This document shows positions 1-8,207 of a stretch of 27,988 bases of DNA, piece after piece. The notes under the pieces are model-generated. The model saw nothing but the letters and a program-made list of their open reading frames with translations, was not told the DNA's origin and did not search any database. The position numbers and the translations under genes are program-made. This DNA comes from a virus: IMG/VR virus record IMGVR_UViG_3300021960_009059, positions 1 through 27,988 of that record. The stretch is one strand, 5' to 3'. Position 1 is the first letter of the stretch; each line of letters opens with the position of its first letter.

Positions 1-353
1 CAACCGTGAGTTCTATCTAGGTAGTGAACTGGGATTTTTAAATCGTAACCGGTATAGGGTTTTCCTTTATAATCATCGCCTAAAAATCTAATATCTGGCT
101 TAATTAACTTAAGGAGTTCTAAAAGCTCACTTTCATACGTATATACAAATATATTATCTATATACTTAATAGACATTAAAATTTCATCTCTTTCTTCAAC
201 AGAAAGAATAGGTTGTAGCTTATTAGGTCTTTCTATAGACGGGTCAGAATGAAGTAATACTATAAACTCATCACAGTTACTTTTACACTCTTTAAACATT
301 TTAATATACCCTGGATGAATAACATCAAAATTACCTGCTATAACTCCTTTCAT
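1..353 (-). CDS. Cytidylyltransferase-like nucleotidyltransferase, cut by left edge
   Basis: Reading the minus strand from an ATG at 353 gives 117 open residues that run off the left end of the window, so the C-terminus is missing. The start MKGVIAGNFDVIHPGY carries the GxFDxxHxG(H/Y) nucleotide-binding signature of the glycerol-3-phosphate cytidylyltransferase / RfaE C-terminal family. Residues 85-101 (KPDIRFLGDDYKGKPYT) and the near-terminal YLDRTHG also fit, the latter matching the beginning of the family's RTxGxST motif. Such enzymes make CDP- or ADP-activated alcohols or sugars from CTP or ATP and a phosphorylated substrate. The last G/H of the HxGH motif is Y here, which is seen in some members. 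The start overlaps the stop of the upstream oxygenase gene as ATGA, implying translational coupling. The substrate is unknown; it may serve the same pathway as the modification island at the other end of the window. Confidence 0.85.
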   Translation of the reverse strand, partial: MKGVIAGNFDVIHPGYIKMFKECKSNCDEFIVLLHSDPSIERPNKLQPILSVEERDEILMSIKYIDNIFVYTYESELLELLKLIKPDIRFLGDDYKGKPYTGYDLKIPVHYLDRTHG

Positions 354-784
354 ATAATTACTTTTTCTTTCTTATTCTTACCAAATACTGTAAGAGATAT
401 TCTTTCACCGTTTTTTATTACAGGAACTCTATGTAATGTATGTACGTCAAACAAGCCAAAATCTCTAGGCTCACCTTTAACTAAGAGTTTCGTTTTACAT
501 TTAGATTCTTTTAGTTCATGAACGTATGCAAATCTTCTATTAGCTCTATTATCAGTATGTTGGTCAAAAAAATTGCCTTTTTTCCACTTGTGTATATGGT
601 AGACGTCGTAATAAAAATTACTGTCTCCAATCTCTTTAACTAAAAATTGATTAAATTCGTCATGAAAAGGAACTTTATCTTTATGTATGTTACAGAACTC
701 ATATAAACAATATGTCCTTTTTTGTATGGTAAACTTTTGAGCTAAAGTATTCAATAAAAACCAATTTATCCAATACTCTTTCAT
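350..784 (-). CDS. 2OG-Fe(II) oxygenase-like protein
   Basis: A 144-residue protein with the core of a 2-oxoglutarate/Fe(II) dioxygenase of the prolyl-4-hydroxylase type. HTD at residues 76-78 would supply the first two iron ligands (HxD). A distal histidine (H115 or H118, in FDVHTLHRVP) is followed ten residues after H118 by R128 (NGERISLTVFG), the usual spacing for the 2-oxoglutarate-binding basic residue. Small stand-alone dioxygenases of this kind are common in T4-like marine phages, where substrates are mostly unknown. Candidates are protein side chains, nucleobases or sugars. It follows the 5' nuclease gene with no gap and overlaps the next gene by ATGA, so it belongs to the replication-end operon. 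The family assignment is fairly secure; the substrate is not. Confidence 0.75.
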   Translation of the reverse strand: MKEYWINWFLLNTLAQKFTIQKRTYCLYEFCNIHKDKVPFHDEFNQFLVKEIGDSNFYYDVYHIHKWKKGNFFDQHTDNRANRRFAYVHELKESKCKTKLLVKGEPRDFGLFDVHTLHRVPVIKNGERISLTVFGKNKKEKVII

Positions 785-1798
785 CTATCTATCGAAAACT
801 GTTAAACCTCTAAAGTTCTCTAACCAGCCTTCTGTATTTTTAGTTATACCTTCGATTTTATCTTGATCCATCAGATGAAGAAAAGCACCAGATTGAAGAT
901 CTGGGATATGTTCTTTAAGTATGTTTTGAACGTATTCTATTTCGTTATCATCTAAAGCTGTATTATGAAGATCCATTAACTTAAAGTTCGTTTCAACTTT
1001 ATCCCAGAAGTGTATAATTTTAGAGAATATTTTTTTACCTTCTAATTTACTTTCAGCAACACCGTAAACATATTCTAAATCAGTTTTTTCCGTAAGCAAT
1101 TTAGGAAACTCTCTAACAATAGTCTTTATGCCTAATCCTTTTACGCCTTGTAGGTTGTCTGAGTTATCACCCAATAATGCCTTTACAATATTATAGTTCG
1201 TTGGAAGAACTTTTAATTCTTCAAAAATATTATCTTTAGTAAAAGTTTTTTTCTTAACTGGTGCATATACTTCAATATTACTATCGACCAATTGTAAGAA
1301 ATCTTTATCAGATGATACTATTGTAACTTTTTTACCTGCATTTCCGGCTCTTACAGCTAAGTAAGCCATTATATCGTCGGCTTCTAGTTTATCCATTACC
1401 ATCTGTTGCATAGGTAAGCACTCTAAGTACTCTTGTGTTCTATATAACTGACCTATTAATGCTTCCTGTTCCTGTTCTCTTGTATCATACAACCCCCAAT
1501 GAGTAATTCTTGCAGTAGCTCTTTGAGCTTTGTAATCAGGATTGATATTTTTCCTATTAGCTGAACCTCCTTTACCGTCCCACACTACTATAACTCTAGT
1601 AGGATCAAATATTCTAGTTACATACCCTAAAGAGCGCAAGAATCCCACCAGTCCTCCGATATGGGTTCCTGATGGGTTCATAGCTTTGAGCAATGAAAAA
1701 CTACGAATCAGCATGTTCATAGCATCTATAATCAAGATATGATCATTCAATGCTCGTGGTGGGGTTTCTTTAAGGTTTTTAAGAATATCGTCGTACAT
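785..1798 (-). CDS. 5'-3' exonuclease / flap endonuclease (T4 RNase H type)
   Basis: A 337-residue FEN-family nuclease expected to remove RNA primers and 5' flaps at the phage fork. The metal-binding acidic residues are visible in order: D25 (LIIDAMN), D74 (VVWDGKGG), E139/D141/D142 (LEADDIM), D164/D166 (SSDKDF) and D211/D214 (GDNSDN). The last group leads into the helix-hairpin-helix DNA-binding loop QGVKGLGIKT (217-226). The residue after D74 is G rather than a further acid, as in other phage members. Its length is close to T4 Rnh (305 residues). The start ATG at 1798 shares its A with the UvsX stop (TAATG), so it is probably translated by re-initiation after UvsX. The gp32-UvsX-nuclease order groups recombination-dependent replication functions. 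Confidence 0.9.
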   Translation of the reverse strand: MYDDILKNLKETPPRALNDHILIIDAMNMLIRSFSLLKAMNPSGTHIGGLVGFLRSLGYVTRIFDPTRVIVVWDGKGGSANRKNINPDYKAQRATARITHWGLYDTREQEQEALIGQLYRTQEYLECLPMQQMVMDKLEADDIMAYLAVRAGNAGKKVTIVSSDKDFLQLVDSNIEVYAPVKKKTFTKDNIFEELKVLPTNYNIVKALLGDNSDNLQGVKGLGIKTIVREFPKLLTEKTDLEYVYGVAESKLEGKKIFSKIIHFWDKVETNFKLMDLHNTALDDNEIEYVQNILKEHIPDLQSGAFLHLMDQDKIEGITKNTEGWLENFRGLTVFDR

Positions 1799-2868
1799 TA
1801 ATCTAACAAGTTAGGAGCTATTGGAGTTTCTTCTAAATCTCCTTCTTCTATTAAGTCAAAGTCTATAGATCCTACAAGTTTTAACCAATGTTCTTTATGA
1901 GCATCTCTATACTTATCGATTGCTCTTTTATCATCTTCTATAAAACCGTGTTGAGTCATAACAATTCTACCTCTTGATTGTACTCCTCCGATATGGTTCT
2001 TTTCTACTTGGACGTTAGTACGTTTAGCAAATTCGACTTGCATACCATTTTTTATAGCCTTAATCTTAGATGTACCTGGGTTAGTAATATTACCAAAAGT
2101 AACTACTAATGTTGCATCATACCACATTGACATACCTCCTTTATTCTGTAATTTAGGTTGTCCCATAGGATGCTCAGGCTTCATAGTCCAGACTTTATTT
2201 ATAGCAACCATCGTATTAGTGTAGGGAGAGTTCTCCTTCCTAGATAATAGTATTTTTTGGTTTAAATTATTACCAAATTGAGTAGACATTGCGCCTGCAT
2301 TCCATTCATTATTATTCTTATTAGAACGTACTGATAAATCACAAGGTACTGATCCGATACTATCCCAGAAGAAACACATATCATAAGGTAAATTACCTTT
2401 TGCTTGTTCATCCATTAGATCAGCAATATAAACTGCTACATCTTCAATAGTATTTAAGGTTCCTCTATCAGCATACAGAAAATGTCCTTCATAATCAGTA
2501 ACTGTACCATTTGCATCAACTACTTCTTCTACTTGTAGTCCCATTTCCTTAGCATGTTCCCAAGACCATTTCATCTCAGTAATAATGAATACGGGTAGGA
2601 TGCCTAATTTCTGAGCATTTACTGCTGCCTCTATTAATGCAGTAGTTTTTCCAGTATCACTATGACCTCTTAATAATGTAATATGACCAGTAGGTATGCC
2701 AGGTAATGAAGTAATATCCTGAAAAGCTTTTGAAAGAGGTATCCATCCTTGCTCTTTAAATTTTACAGAAGCATTAGAATACCCTTTCTTCTTTTTAAAA
2801 TTACTTAGATTAAACGACTTACGTATAGCTGCGGTGGCTTTTTGTTGAGTTTCTTTCTTTTTAGCCAT
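1798..2868 (-). CDS. uvsX: UvsX-like RecA family recombinase
   Basis: A 356-residue RecA/UvsX strand-exchange protein. It has a Walker A loop at residues 68-76 (GHSDTGKTT), the catalytic glutamate region around E98 (FIITEMKW) and a Walker B strand ending in D169 (CFFWDSIGS). These are followed by the DNA-binding loop region rich in N and Q (about 180-205) and a block near AINKVWTMKP. The basic N-terminus (MAKKKETQQK) and acidic C-terminus (EEGDLEETP) are typical of the family. It would pair homologous DNA for recombination-dependent replication and repair, working with the gp32-type protein encoded just upstream. The start overlaps the gp32 stop by one base (TAATG) and there is no Shine-Dalgarno sequence, so coupling to gp32 translation is likely. 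Length and motifs are complete. Confidence 0.93.
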   Translation of the reverse strand: MAKKKETQQKATAAIRKSFNLSNFKKKKGYSNASVKFKEQGWIPLSKAFQDITSLPGIPTGHITLLRGHSDTGKTTALIEAAVNAQKLGILPVFIITEMKWSWEHAKEMGLQVEEVVDANGTVTDYEGHFLYADRGTLNTIEDVAVYIADLMDEQAKGNLPYDMCFFWDSIGSVPCDLSVRSNKNNNEWNAGAMSTQFGNNLNQKILLSRKENSPYTNTMVAINKVWTMKPEHPMGQPKLQNKGGMSMWYDATLVVTFGNITNPGTSKIKAIKNGMQVEFAKRTNVQVEKNHIGGVQSRGRIVMTQHGFIEDDKRAIDKYRDAHKEHWLKLVGSIDFDLIEEGDLEETPIAPNLLD

Positions 2869-3647
2869 TACTCGTTGAATAAGTCGTCAAATTTAGAAAC
2901 TGTATCTTTATTTTCTGCTGTAGCTGTCTCTAACGTAAAATCAGACTTAGCTGGAGCTGGAGGAGCTGCAGGTGTTGGAGTATCATCTCCTGAACCTGGG
3001 TTAAGATAATTCTGTAATTGTTTCTTAATAAAATCGTAATCGTATTCAGTATGAACTTCTACAGGATTAGGTTGTGACTTTAACCAAAGGTCTACTTGAT
3101 CATTATTATCTGACAAAGGAGTTTGTTTAGGTTTAATTCTAACGCTAGTTTCAGGGTAAGGGTTACCTTGAGACTGCTCAACTACCATATCCCATCCATT
3201 AATAACATCAGTAAAGTCTCCAATATCTTCGTCTTCTGCTAAAGCTAAAAGTGCTTTATAGATAGTAATACCGAATCCCCATAGTCTAACACCTTTCTCT
3301 TCTTCTCCTCTTACTATAACAGGAGCAAAGATTCTAGTCTTAGGGTTAATTTTACCTGATAGAGACCAGTTATCTTTATCAGAAGTTTTTCTAAGCTCTT
3401 TTACAAACTCTTCAATCGGGTCTTGTTTCCCGAAGTTAGATAAAGCTACCATAGGATATTTTCCAATACCGTAATGAAACTTTAACTCTTTAAAAGGAAA
3501 TGCAGGGTCGTAAGCAGAAGGAACAATCCTAATAGTTTGCTTACCTAATTCCGGTTTCCAAAAAATTTTCGAATAGTCAGTCTTTTCTTTCTGCTGACCG
3601 TTAGTGTTTAAGGCATCTAGTTTAGCCTTAATAGCATTTAAATCCAT
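2868..3647 (-). CDS. 32: gp32-like single-stranded DNA-binding protein
   Basis: A 259-residue protein resembling phage T4 gp32. The N-terminal segment (residues 1-20, MDLNAIKAKLDALNTN) resembles the cooperativity arm. The core has WKPELGKQTIRIVPS (about 31-45), FKELKFHYGIGKYPM and FGKQDPIEEFVKEL, where T4 has its DNA-binding cleft. The C-terminus is a proline/alanine linker (about 220-235) and a short acidic tail ending SKFDDLFNE, the usual protein-interaction tail. The protein contains no cysteine, so the zinc ribbon of T4 gp32 is absent; many marine relatives also lack it. It would coat ssDNA for UvsX and the polymerase. The ATG at 3647 has no Shine-Dalgarno sequence. A hairpin lies upstream (3679-3701), and T4 gene 32 is known to be autoregulated through its mRNA leader. 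Confidence 0.87.
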   Translation of the reverse strand: MDLNAIKAKLDALNTNGQQKEKTDYSKIFWKPELGKQTIRIVPSAYDPAFPFKELKFHYGIGKYPMVALSNFGKQDPIEEFVKELRKTSDKDNWSLSGKINPKTRIFAPVIVRGEEEKGVRLWGFGITIYKALLALAEDEDIGDFTDVINGWDMVVEQSQGNPYPETSVRIKPKQTPLSDNNDQVDLWLKSQPNPVEVHTEYDYDFIKKQLQNYLNPGSGDDTPTPAAPPAPAKSDFTLETATAENKDTVSKFDDLFNE

Positions 3648-3678
3648 ATAACTTATTTTTATTTAACGTTAATTTATA

Positions 3679-3701
3679 TTAAGATAAGAAAATTATCTTA
3701 A
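3679..3701 (-). promoter_or_regulatory. Perfect 9-bp hairpin in the leader of the gp32-like gene
   Basis: On the coding strand TTAAGATAA, a five-base loop (TTTTC) and TTATCTTAA form a perfect 9-bp stem. It covers the stop codon of the upstream gene (3698-3700) and is followed by the palindrome TTAACGTTAA (about 3664-3673) before the gp32 start at 3647. It is too A/T-rich, and lacks a T-tract, to be a convincing terminator. By analogy with T4 gene 32, whose leader holds an RNA structure bound by gp32, this may be a translational operator or an RNA-processing site. The analogy is inference. Confidence 0.45.
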
Positions 3702-4156
3702 CTTTCCAACTCTAAAATACGATGAAGTTTCGTATTTACCCTTTTAAGTTCAGGGCCTTTAGTCAGTAGTATACAGTTTCTGAAATCAGACCAGTTTACT
3801 CTGTATGTTGTATCTAATTTACCATCATTTAATTCTTTTATCAAAGTATTTAAAGCATTGATAGTATATAGAGTATTAGATTCTTTTTTACGATGAACTA
3901 AGATAGTGTTCTCTAAGAACTGACCTACATTGCCAAAATCTACATTGTACGTACATATATACTCGTCTTGACTTTTGGAGTAAAGAACAAATATTTTATT
4001 GTAAATGATTTTGTATCTTGCTTGAATTTCTTCTAAAACAGGTTCTAATGTTTCTTCTGTGGCAAAAGTACAGAACAGTTTGTTGCTCATATCTTCATTA
4101 TAGTAAATAGGATCGATATCGTAATCAAACCGAGGTTTTACTTGTAATTCTATCAT
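3698..4156 (-). CDS. Hypothetical protein between polymerase and gp32
   Basis: A 152-residue protein I do not recognise. It has no signal peptide or membrane segment and is mixed alpha/beta in composition. The N-terminal half carries alternating hydrophobic stretches (FCTFATEETLEPVLEEI, then ARYKIIYNKIFVLYS). The C-terminal half has a probable helix (NTLYTINALNTLIKELNDG) followed by TTYRVNWSDFRNCILLTKG and a basic segment (ELKRVNTKLHRI). Its place between the family A polymerase and the gp32-like gene suggests a DNA-metabolism accessory or regulatory role, but no motif supports one. The only in-frame ATG with a sensible context is at 4156, immediately after a TATTTATA motif, leaving almost no leader. 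It reads as a real gene: the whole frame is open, and it fills the space between two well-identified genes. Confidence 0.65.
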   Translation of the reverse strand: MIELQVKPRFDYDIDPIYYNEDMSNKLFCTFATEETLEPVLEEIQARYKIIYNKIFVLYSKSQDEYICTYNVDFGNVGQFLENTILVHRKKESNTLYTINALNTLIKELNDGKLDTTYRVNWSDFRNCILLTKGPELKRVNTKLHRILELES

Positions 4157-4157
4157 A

Positions 4158-4165
4158 TATAAATA
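4158..4165 (-). promoter_or_regulatory. TATTTATA motif in gap before the 152-residue gene
   Basis: The coding strand reads AGATATTTATATATG, with the last ATG being the start codon. This is one copy of the motif found in most intergenic gaps of the left part of the window, 11 bases past the polymerase stop codon. The distance to the ATG is only one base, so as a promoter it would give a leaderless or internally started mRNA. That weakens a promoter reading for this copy. Confidence 0.3.
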
Positions 4166-4176
4166 TCTTTTTTATC

Positions 4177-5502
4177 TTATAAATTTAAACTTTTTGAATA
4201 TTTAAATTTAATTGGGTATTTCTTGTTAGTTTCCATTATTCTTTCAAGTCCTTTAAGTGTCTCTTTTCCATCTTTAGTGCTAAAGTCAAATAAAATAGCA
4301 TCGTATGTGTATAAAGCTATTTTAGTTTGTTTATCTCTTAGATAACTGAGTACTTCTTTCAAGATAAGAATATTTCTAGCGGTTTCCAAGCTTTGCATCA
4401 TATAATTCATTAATTTAGCAGGATGCATTTCTTTTAACTCTTTTGTGAAGTGTTTATTAGATAATGTATTCTGTACAAAACCTAGTTTAGTAAAAGATTC
4501 CCACATACTATCTATATATCCCTGTATTTTTTGAAATATAGATAAATTTTTATGTTCTTCTGGTATTTTACCGTAAATCGCTTGAAAATTAATTTGTTTT
4601 GCACTATTATACTCTTCTTCTGTAATTTCTTCTTTATCGAAATACATCTTTGCTAGGTACTTGTGAGCTGAAGAGGAAGGTATTTCAAAGCCTATTTCAT
4701 CGCAAAGTAAACGAAGATGATAGCCATCAAAATCTAGCTCAACAAAAAAATCATTAGTAGGTTTAAAGCAGTTCCTGTATTCTCTACCTTTAGGAATAGC
4801 AGCAAAGTTTACACTATTGAAAGCATTAGTAGGACGTGAAGTAGCATTATATAAATTATAAGAAGTATAAACAGTTTCTTTATTAATATTATACAAAGAG
4901 TTACGAGGTGTAAAGTATTTAACAAAATTTTCTAACTCTATACCTAATCCAGTTTGCTCTATAAGAAAAAATACATTAGTAGCAATATTATTGTAAAAGT
5001 TAAATCCAGACGGTAGTTCAATGCCCATGTAGATCTTTACACTATCATAAACTTTCTCACAAGATTCGTAAAGTTTAGAAATAGGAATAATTTGATTTAT
5101 ATTAGGTCTATCTGAGAATTTATTGTAAAAGGAATTAAGTGTGTTGTTTTCTCGTGAAAAATCTAATCTATCATAAAAAGTCATAGAGTAAAGTAAGGAT
5201 ACATCTGTTGCATGCTGTATATTAAAGTGGTACAGTAAGTTTTTCTTATCTAATGTATAAAGTATTGTAAAAGAATTAAGAATATCGTATACACGTTCTT
5301 TATCTATATTAAGACATTCATCGTGATTTATAGGAAGTATAAATCCGTGCTTACTGTTTATAGGTCTTATATAAACTGCTACTGTGGATGTTAGTTTAGG
5401 ATGATAGTTATTATTAGAACTTATGATATCTACATACCCTCCTAATCTTCCTAAACTTTTAATTCTGTCTAACTGTGTATCTGTTTCTAATATATAAAAC
5501 AC
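4177..5502 (-). CDS. Divergent family A DNA polymerase-like protein
   Basis: A 441-residue protein with the palm/finger motifs of Pol I-type polymerases. Motif A is ELDFDGYHLRLL (255-266, catalytic D257), motif B is SAKQINFQAIYG (300-311, K302 and Y310) and motif C is YTYDAILFDF (398-407, catalytic D401). TSRPTN (221-226) stands where the family has TGRxSx. The two metal-binding aspartates and the motif B lysine are kept, but the motif A glutamate is H262, the motif B arginine is Y298 and the motif C HDE is YDA. About 160 N-terminal residues (GGYVDII, then HGFILPINHDE) look like the proofreading domain with its acidic active-site residues gone. It may be a small exonuclease-less replicative polymerase or an accessory one. 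The start is GTG at 5502: the codon before it is TAA, and AAAGG lies eight bases upstream, one of the few Shine-Dalgarno-like sites here. Confidence 0.8.
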   Translation of the reverse strand: MFYILETDTQLDRIKSLGRLGGYVDIISSNNNYHPKLTSTVAVYIRPINSKHGFILPINHDECLNIDKERVYDILNSFTILYTLDKKNLLYHFNIQHATDVSLLYSMTFYDRLDFSRENNTLNSFYNKFSDRPNINQIIPISKLYESCEKVYDSVKIYMGIELPSGFNFYNNIATNVFFLIEQTGLGIELENFVKYFTPRNSLYNINKETVYTSYNLYNATSRPTNAFNSVNFAAIPKGREYRNCFKPTNDFFVELDFDGYHLRLLCDEIGFEIPSSSAHKYLAKMYFDKEEITEEEYNSAKQINFQAIYGKIPEEHKNLSIFQKIQGYIDSMWESFTKLGFVQNTLSNKHFTKELKEMHPAKLMNYMMQSLETARNILILKEVLSYLRDKQTKIALYTYDAILFDFSTKDGKETLKGLERIMETNKKYPIKFKYSKSLNL

Positions 5503-5528
5503 TTAAATAACCTTTTACTCTAAGTTAC

Positions 5529-5536
5529 GATAAATA
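5529..5536 (-). promoter_or_regulatory. Near-match TATTTATC motif upstream of polymerase gene
   Basis: The coding strand reads AAATATTTATCGTAAC between the stop of the 167-residue gene and the GTG start of the polymerase gene, 27 bases before the start. It differs by one base from the TATTTATA motif found in neighbouring gaps and begins two bases after the upstream stop codon. A promoter or processing role is inferred only from recurrence. Confidence 0.3.
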
Positions 5537-5538
5537 TT

Positions 5539-6042
5539 TTAATTTACAAACTCTGTATAGTCTGTAATGTAAGAAGAAATACCATTTAAGGTATTATTAA
5601 GTTTTAATGTAGCAATACGGTTGTTATGTTCAGCTCCATAATAAAGATAGTTATTTATTAAACGATTTTCAACTGGTCCTTGAATAATCCAATCTAATTT
5701 TGCTGATTCTATGTTAGGTGCTTTGTCGAAAAAAAGATATTTTTTCTTTGATACCTCTATTATTTTTTGATTACTAATCTTTTTAAGAAAATATCTAGTC
5801 CAAATTCCATTTTTTACCACCGTTAAATTAGGTTCTACTTTATCTTCTACGAATAACGGTTTAATAACCTGTTCTTTAGCTACCGGTATTAGTTTTTTAG
5901 AGTTATCTTTTGCTTGTTTACCAGTTAAGTATTCATTTTTATAAGTTACTACATACCACCCTATATAGTTTTCTTTATTGAGCAAGAATTCTCCTCCAGG
6001 AGTATGTTTTGGACTGCTATATTTAGATTTAGGTAATCCCAT
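5539..6042 (-). CDS. Hypothetical tail/baseplate-associated protein
   Basis: A 167-residue protein of unknown function. It begins MGLPKSKYSSPKHTPGGEF and continues with GWYVVTYKNEYLTGKQAK, a Lys/Pro-rich, Tyr-rich segment typical of small phage structural proteins. A second half (TRYFLKKISNQKIIEVSKKK) has short alternating strands. There is no signal peptide or transmembrane helix. It is the last gene of the tail cassette, starting as TAATG on the stop of the hub gene, so it is probably translated with the hub and may be a baseplate component. A late structural role is inferred from position alone. It precedes the polymerase gene, where the genome switches from tail to replication functions. 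Confidence 0.6.
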   Translation of the reverse strand: MGLPKSKYSSPKHTPGGEFLLNKENYIGWYVVTYKNEYLTGKQAKDNSKKLIPVAKEQVIKPLFVEDKVEPNLTVVKNGIWTRYFLKKISNQKIIEVSKKKYLFFDKAPNIESAKLDWIIQGPVENRLINNYLYYGAEHNNRIATLKLNNTLNGISSYITDYTEFVN

Positions 6043-8207
6043 TATGTAAAAATAATTTGAGATTTTACATTAGTAGTCCATTTATTATCACTGACTTGAT
6101 GATCTAAACCTGTGATTATATATGCTACTCTATTTTGATATCTTTTAGGTAAAAAGAATTCATTTACCTTGAATGCTTGTCCTACTTTCATACCGCTTAT
6201 TCCTTTCATCGTAAAACTAAGTTCAAATGGTATTAAACCAGGAGCATTAATTTTTTTATCTACAGTAATTTTATTTAGATACTGTTCAGTCACTGATTGA
6301 TGCAATACTGCTATGTCATCAAATTCAGATTCAGGTAAATCAACTTTAAATTTACTTGTGGGTTTATTAACTCTATTTATGAAATCTTTAAGTTCATCAT
6401 CTTTTTCATCGAATACTTTAGCTCTTTCTTCTAAGGTATCATTTTCTGTTTTGTTACTTGCTTTTTTATTAGCTGTTTTTTTATCAGCTTTTTCGTATAA
6501 ATGTCTATCTCTAAGACCAGTATTCCATCTTTGAAGATTTAAAGTATCTGAGTCGGAAGTATTAGATGATCCTGCAGCAATAGAAAGCATTGTAACTAAG
6601 CTACCAGGGATTTTAGATACAACGTTTAAATTAGATACTTCTGTTCCTAAACCTGCTACATCTATATATGAATGAGGTAAAGAAAAATCATCAGGATCTT
6701 TTTCAAATTGTTTTTCATCAGGTATTATCTTTTTGTCAACTATAAAATAAGTAGCTTCATCTTCATCATAGTGCATATGAAATTCATTTATATTTCCTAA
6801 ATTAGTCTGAATTCCTTTAAGAATACTATCAATAAATACAAAAACAGTTCTTTTTTCTTTGCTTTTTACTTTTCCTAATTCTTCTAATTTAGCTAAAATG
6901 TAGTCTATGTTGATATAGATGCTAAGTATTTCATCTACTGGTCCGGTAGCTTGATTAGATAAATTATAAGCATAGTCAGAGTTATCAGTAGACTTACCAG
7001 GTAGTAAGCATATGTATGGATTTAATGCAATATGTTCTGGGAAGGTAGTAAAAGCAGGAGAAAATTCTTTTCCTGTTTCAAAGTCTACTATATTCTCACC
7101 GTCAGGTCCTTGTAAAAGACCTGCTTTATTTACTACTGATAAAAAATCTCTTAAAGTAATATATTTAAAACTATTGGATGTAGTAAAAGTAGTATTACCA
7201 GAAAAATAAGATGCTGGTATAGAAGAGTCTTTAAAAATATCTATATAATCAGGCGCATTCTTTTTTATAGCGTCTAATATAAATGCAGTGTTAGTTGATA
7301 TATCTGAACTATCTTCAAAGTCAGAAATACCAGGTGCGTTTTTAATAGCCTTTAAAACACTTTCTAATTCTGTATTTTTGTCTTGATCTTCTTTTAATTT
7401 ATTATTTGATACAAATAACTGTGCTATAGATGATATTACTTCACCTTTTGATACTACATCTACTTGACATTCATAATTACCTCCGTTATAGCTCCATTGA
7501 AAGTTTTTTATAAACCCATATAAAAAGTCATAATTATATGCATTATCTTTACTTCTTATATTGAAAAGTCTTTTTCTTAAATCTTTCTCTTTCTGTTTAA
7601 CAGTAAATCTATTTGCATCGTAGTAAGTAGGAGTAGAAGTAAAATTATCTTTATCTATAAAAAAATTAGAGTGCCCCCATTCCATAAGAATAGTAAATCC
7701 GGGTCTAAGATATAACTCTTCCATTAAATTAAACTGTTCTACTGAATGTACAGTGAAGTTAAATGAACCTGCTCTTAATGTACCGTATGTACCTTGAGAA
7801 GTAACTTGAAAACTTGTTATACCGGGCATAGGAACTATACCTTGAGTATTACTAAAGCTATAAGCTGATTCACCAGAAGAATCACTAATGCCAAGACCTT
7901 GAGGAAAACCTGATTTTTGACCTAACGTTGAAAAAGTTCCACCAAAAAGTTGGTTAAGTTTTGCGTGTACGTTACTAAAACTAGGTATATAGTTAGGATC
8001 GTCTGCAAATTCGTTACTGTAATTTATATCTATATCGACGGCTGAGGTAACTTTACACCAGCCTGTATTAGAAGTTAAGTATGATAATTCATCAGCACTT
8101 CTACTCTGTCTATTGTTAAGTACGTGTTGTCTAGTTTTTAATTGCTTAATAACCCCATTACCTAACGGACCTCCGACAATTCCGTATTTTTTATAAGACT
8201 GAGACAT
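6042..8207 (-). CDS. Putative baseplate hub protein
   Basis: A 721-residue protein that fits a baseplate hub of the T4 gp27 / late-control D kind. An N-terminal domain includes a beta-rich stretch (TYGTLRAGSFNFTVHSVEQ) and LRPGFTILMEWGHSNFF, the pattern of a hub tube domain. The middle is long and Ser/Asn-rich with charged, probably flexible segments (KKTANKKASNKTENDTLEE). The last 80 residues (IPFELSFTMKGISGMKVGQ, then IITGLDHQVSDNKW) match the closing domain of hub proteins that describes a coordinate system for the tail tip. No lysozyme active site or signal peptide is visible. It lies in the order tape measure, gp48/54-like, LysM protein, hub, and starts as TAATG on the stop of the LysM gene. 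I am confident that it is a tail structural protein, less so of the exact T4 equivalence. Confidence 0.7.
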   Translation of the reverse strand: MSQSYKKYGIVGGPLGNGVIKQLKTRQHVLNNRQSRSADELSYLTSNTGWCKVTSAVDIDINYSNEFADDPNYIPSFSNVHAKLNQLFGGTFSTLGQKSGFPQGLGISDSSGESAYSFSNTQGIVPMPGITSFQVTSQGTYGTLRAGSFNFTVHSVEQFNLMEELYLRPGFTILMEWGHSNFFIDKDNFTSTPTYYDANRFTVKQKEKDLRKRLFNIRSKDNAYNYDFLYGFIKNFQWSYNGGNYECQVDVVSKGEVISSIAQLFVSNNKLKEDQDKNTELESVLKAIKNAPGISDFEDSSDISTNTAFILDAIKKNAPDYIDIFKDSSIPASYFSGNTTFTTSNSFKYITLRDFLSVVNKAGLLQGPDGENIVDFETGKEFSPAFTTFPEHIALNPYICLLPGKSTDNSDYAYNLSNQATGPVDEILSIYINIDYILAKLEELGKVKSKEKRTVFVFIDSILKGIQTNLGNINEFHMHYDEDEATYFIVDKKIIPDEKQFEKDPDDFSLPHSYIDVAGLGTEVSNLNVVSKIPGSLVTMLSIAAGSSNTSDSDTLNLQRWNTGLRDRHLYEKADKKTANKKASNKTENDTLEERAKVFDEKDDELKDFINRVNKPTSKFKVDLPESEFDDIAVLHQSVTEQYLNKITVDKKINAPGLIPFELSFTMKGISGMKVGQAFKVNEFFLPKRYQNRVAYIITGLDHQVSDNKWTTNVKSQIIFT

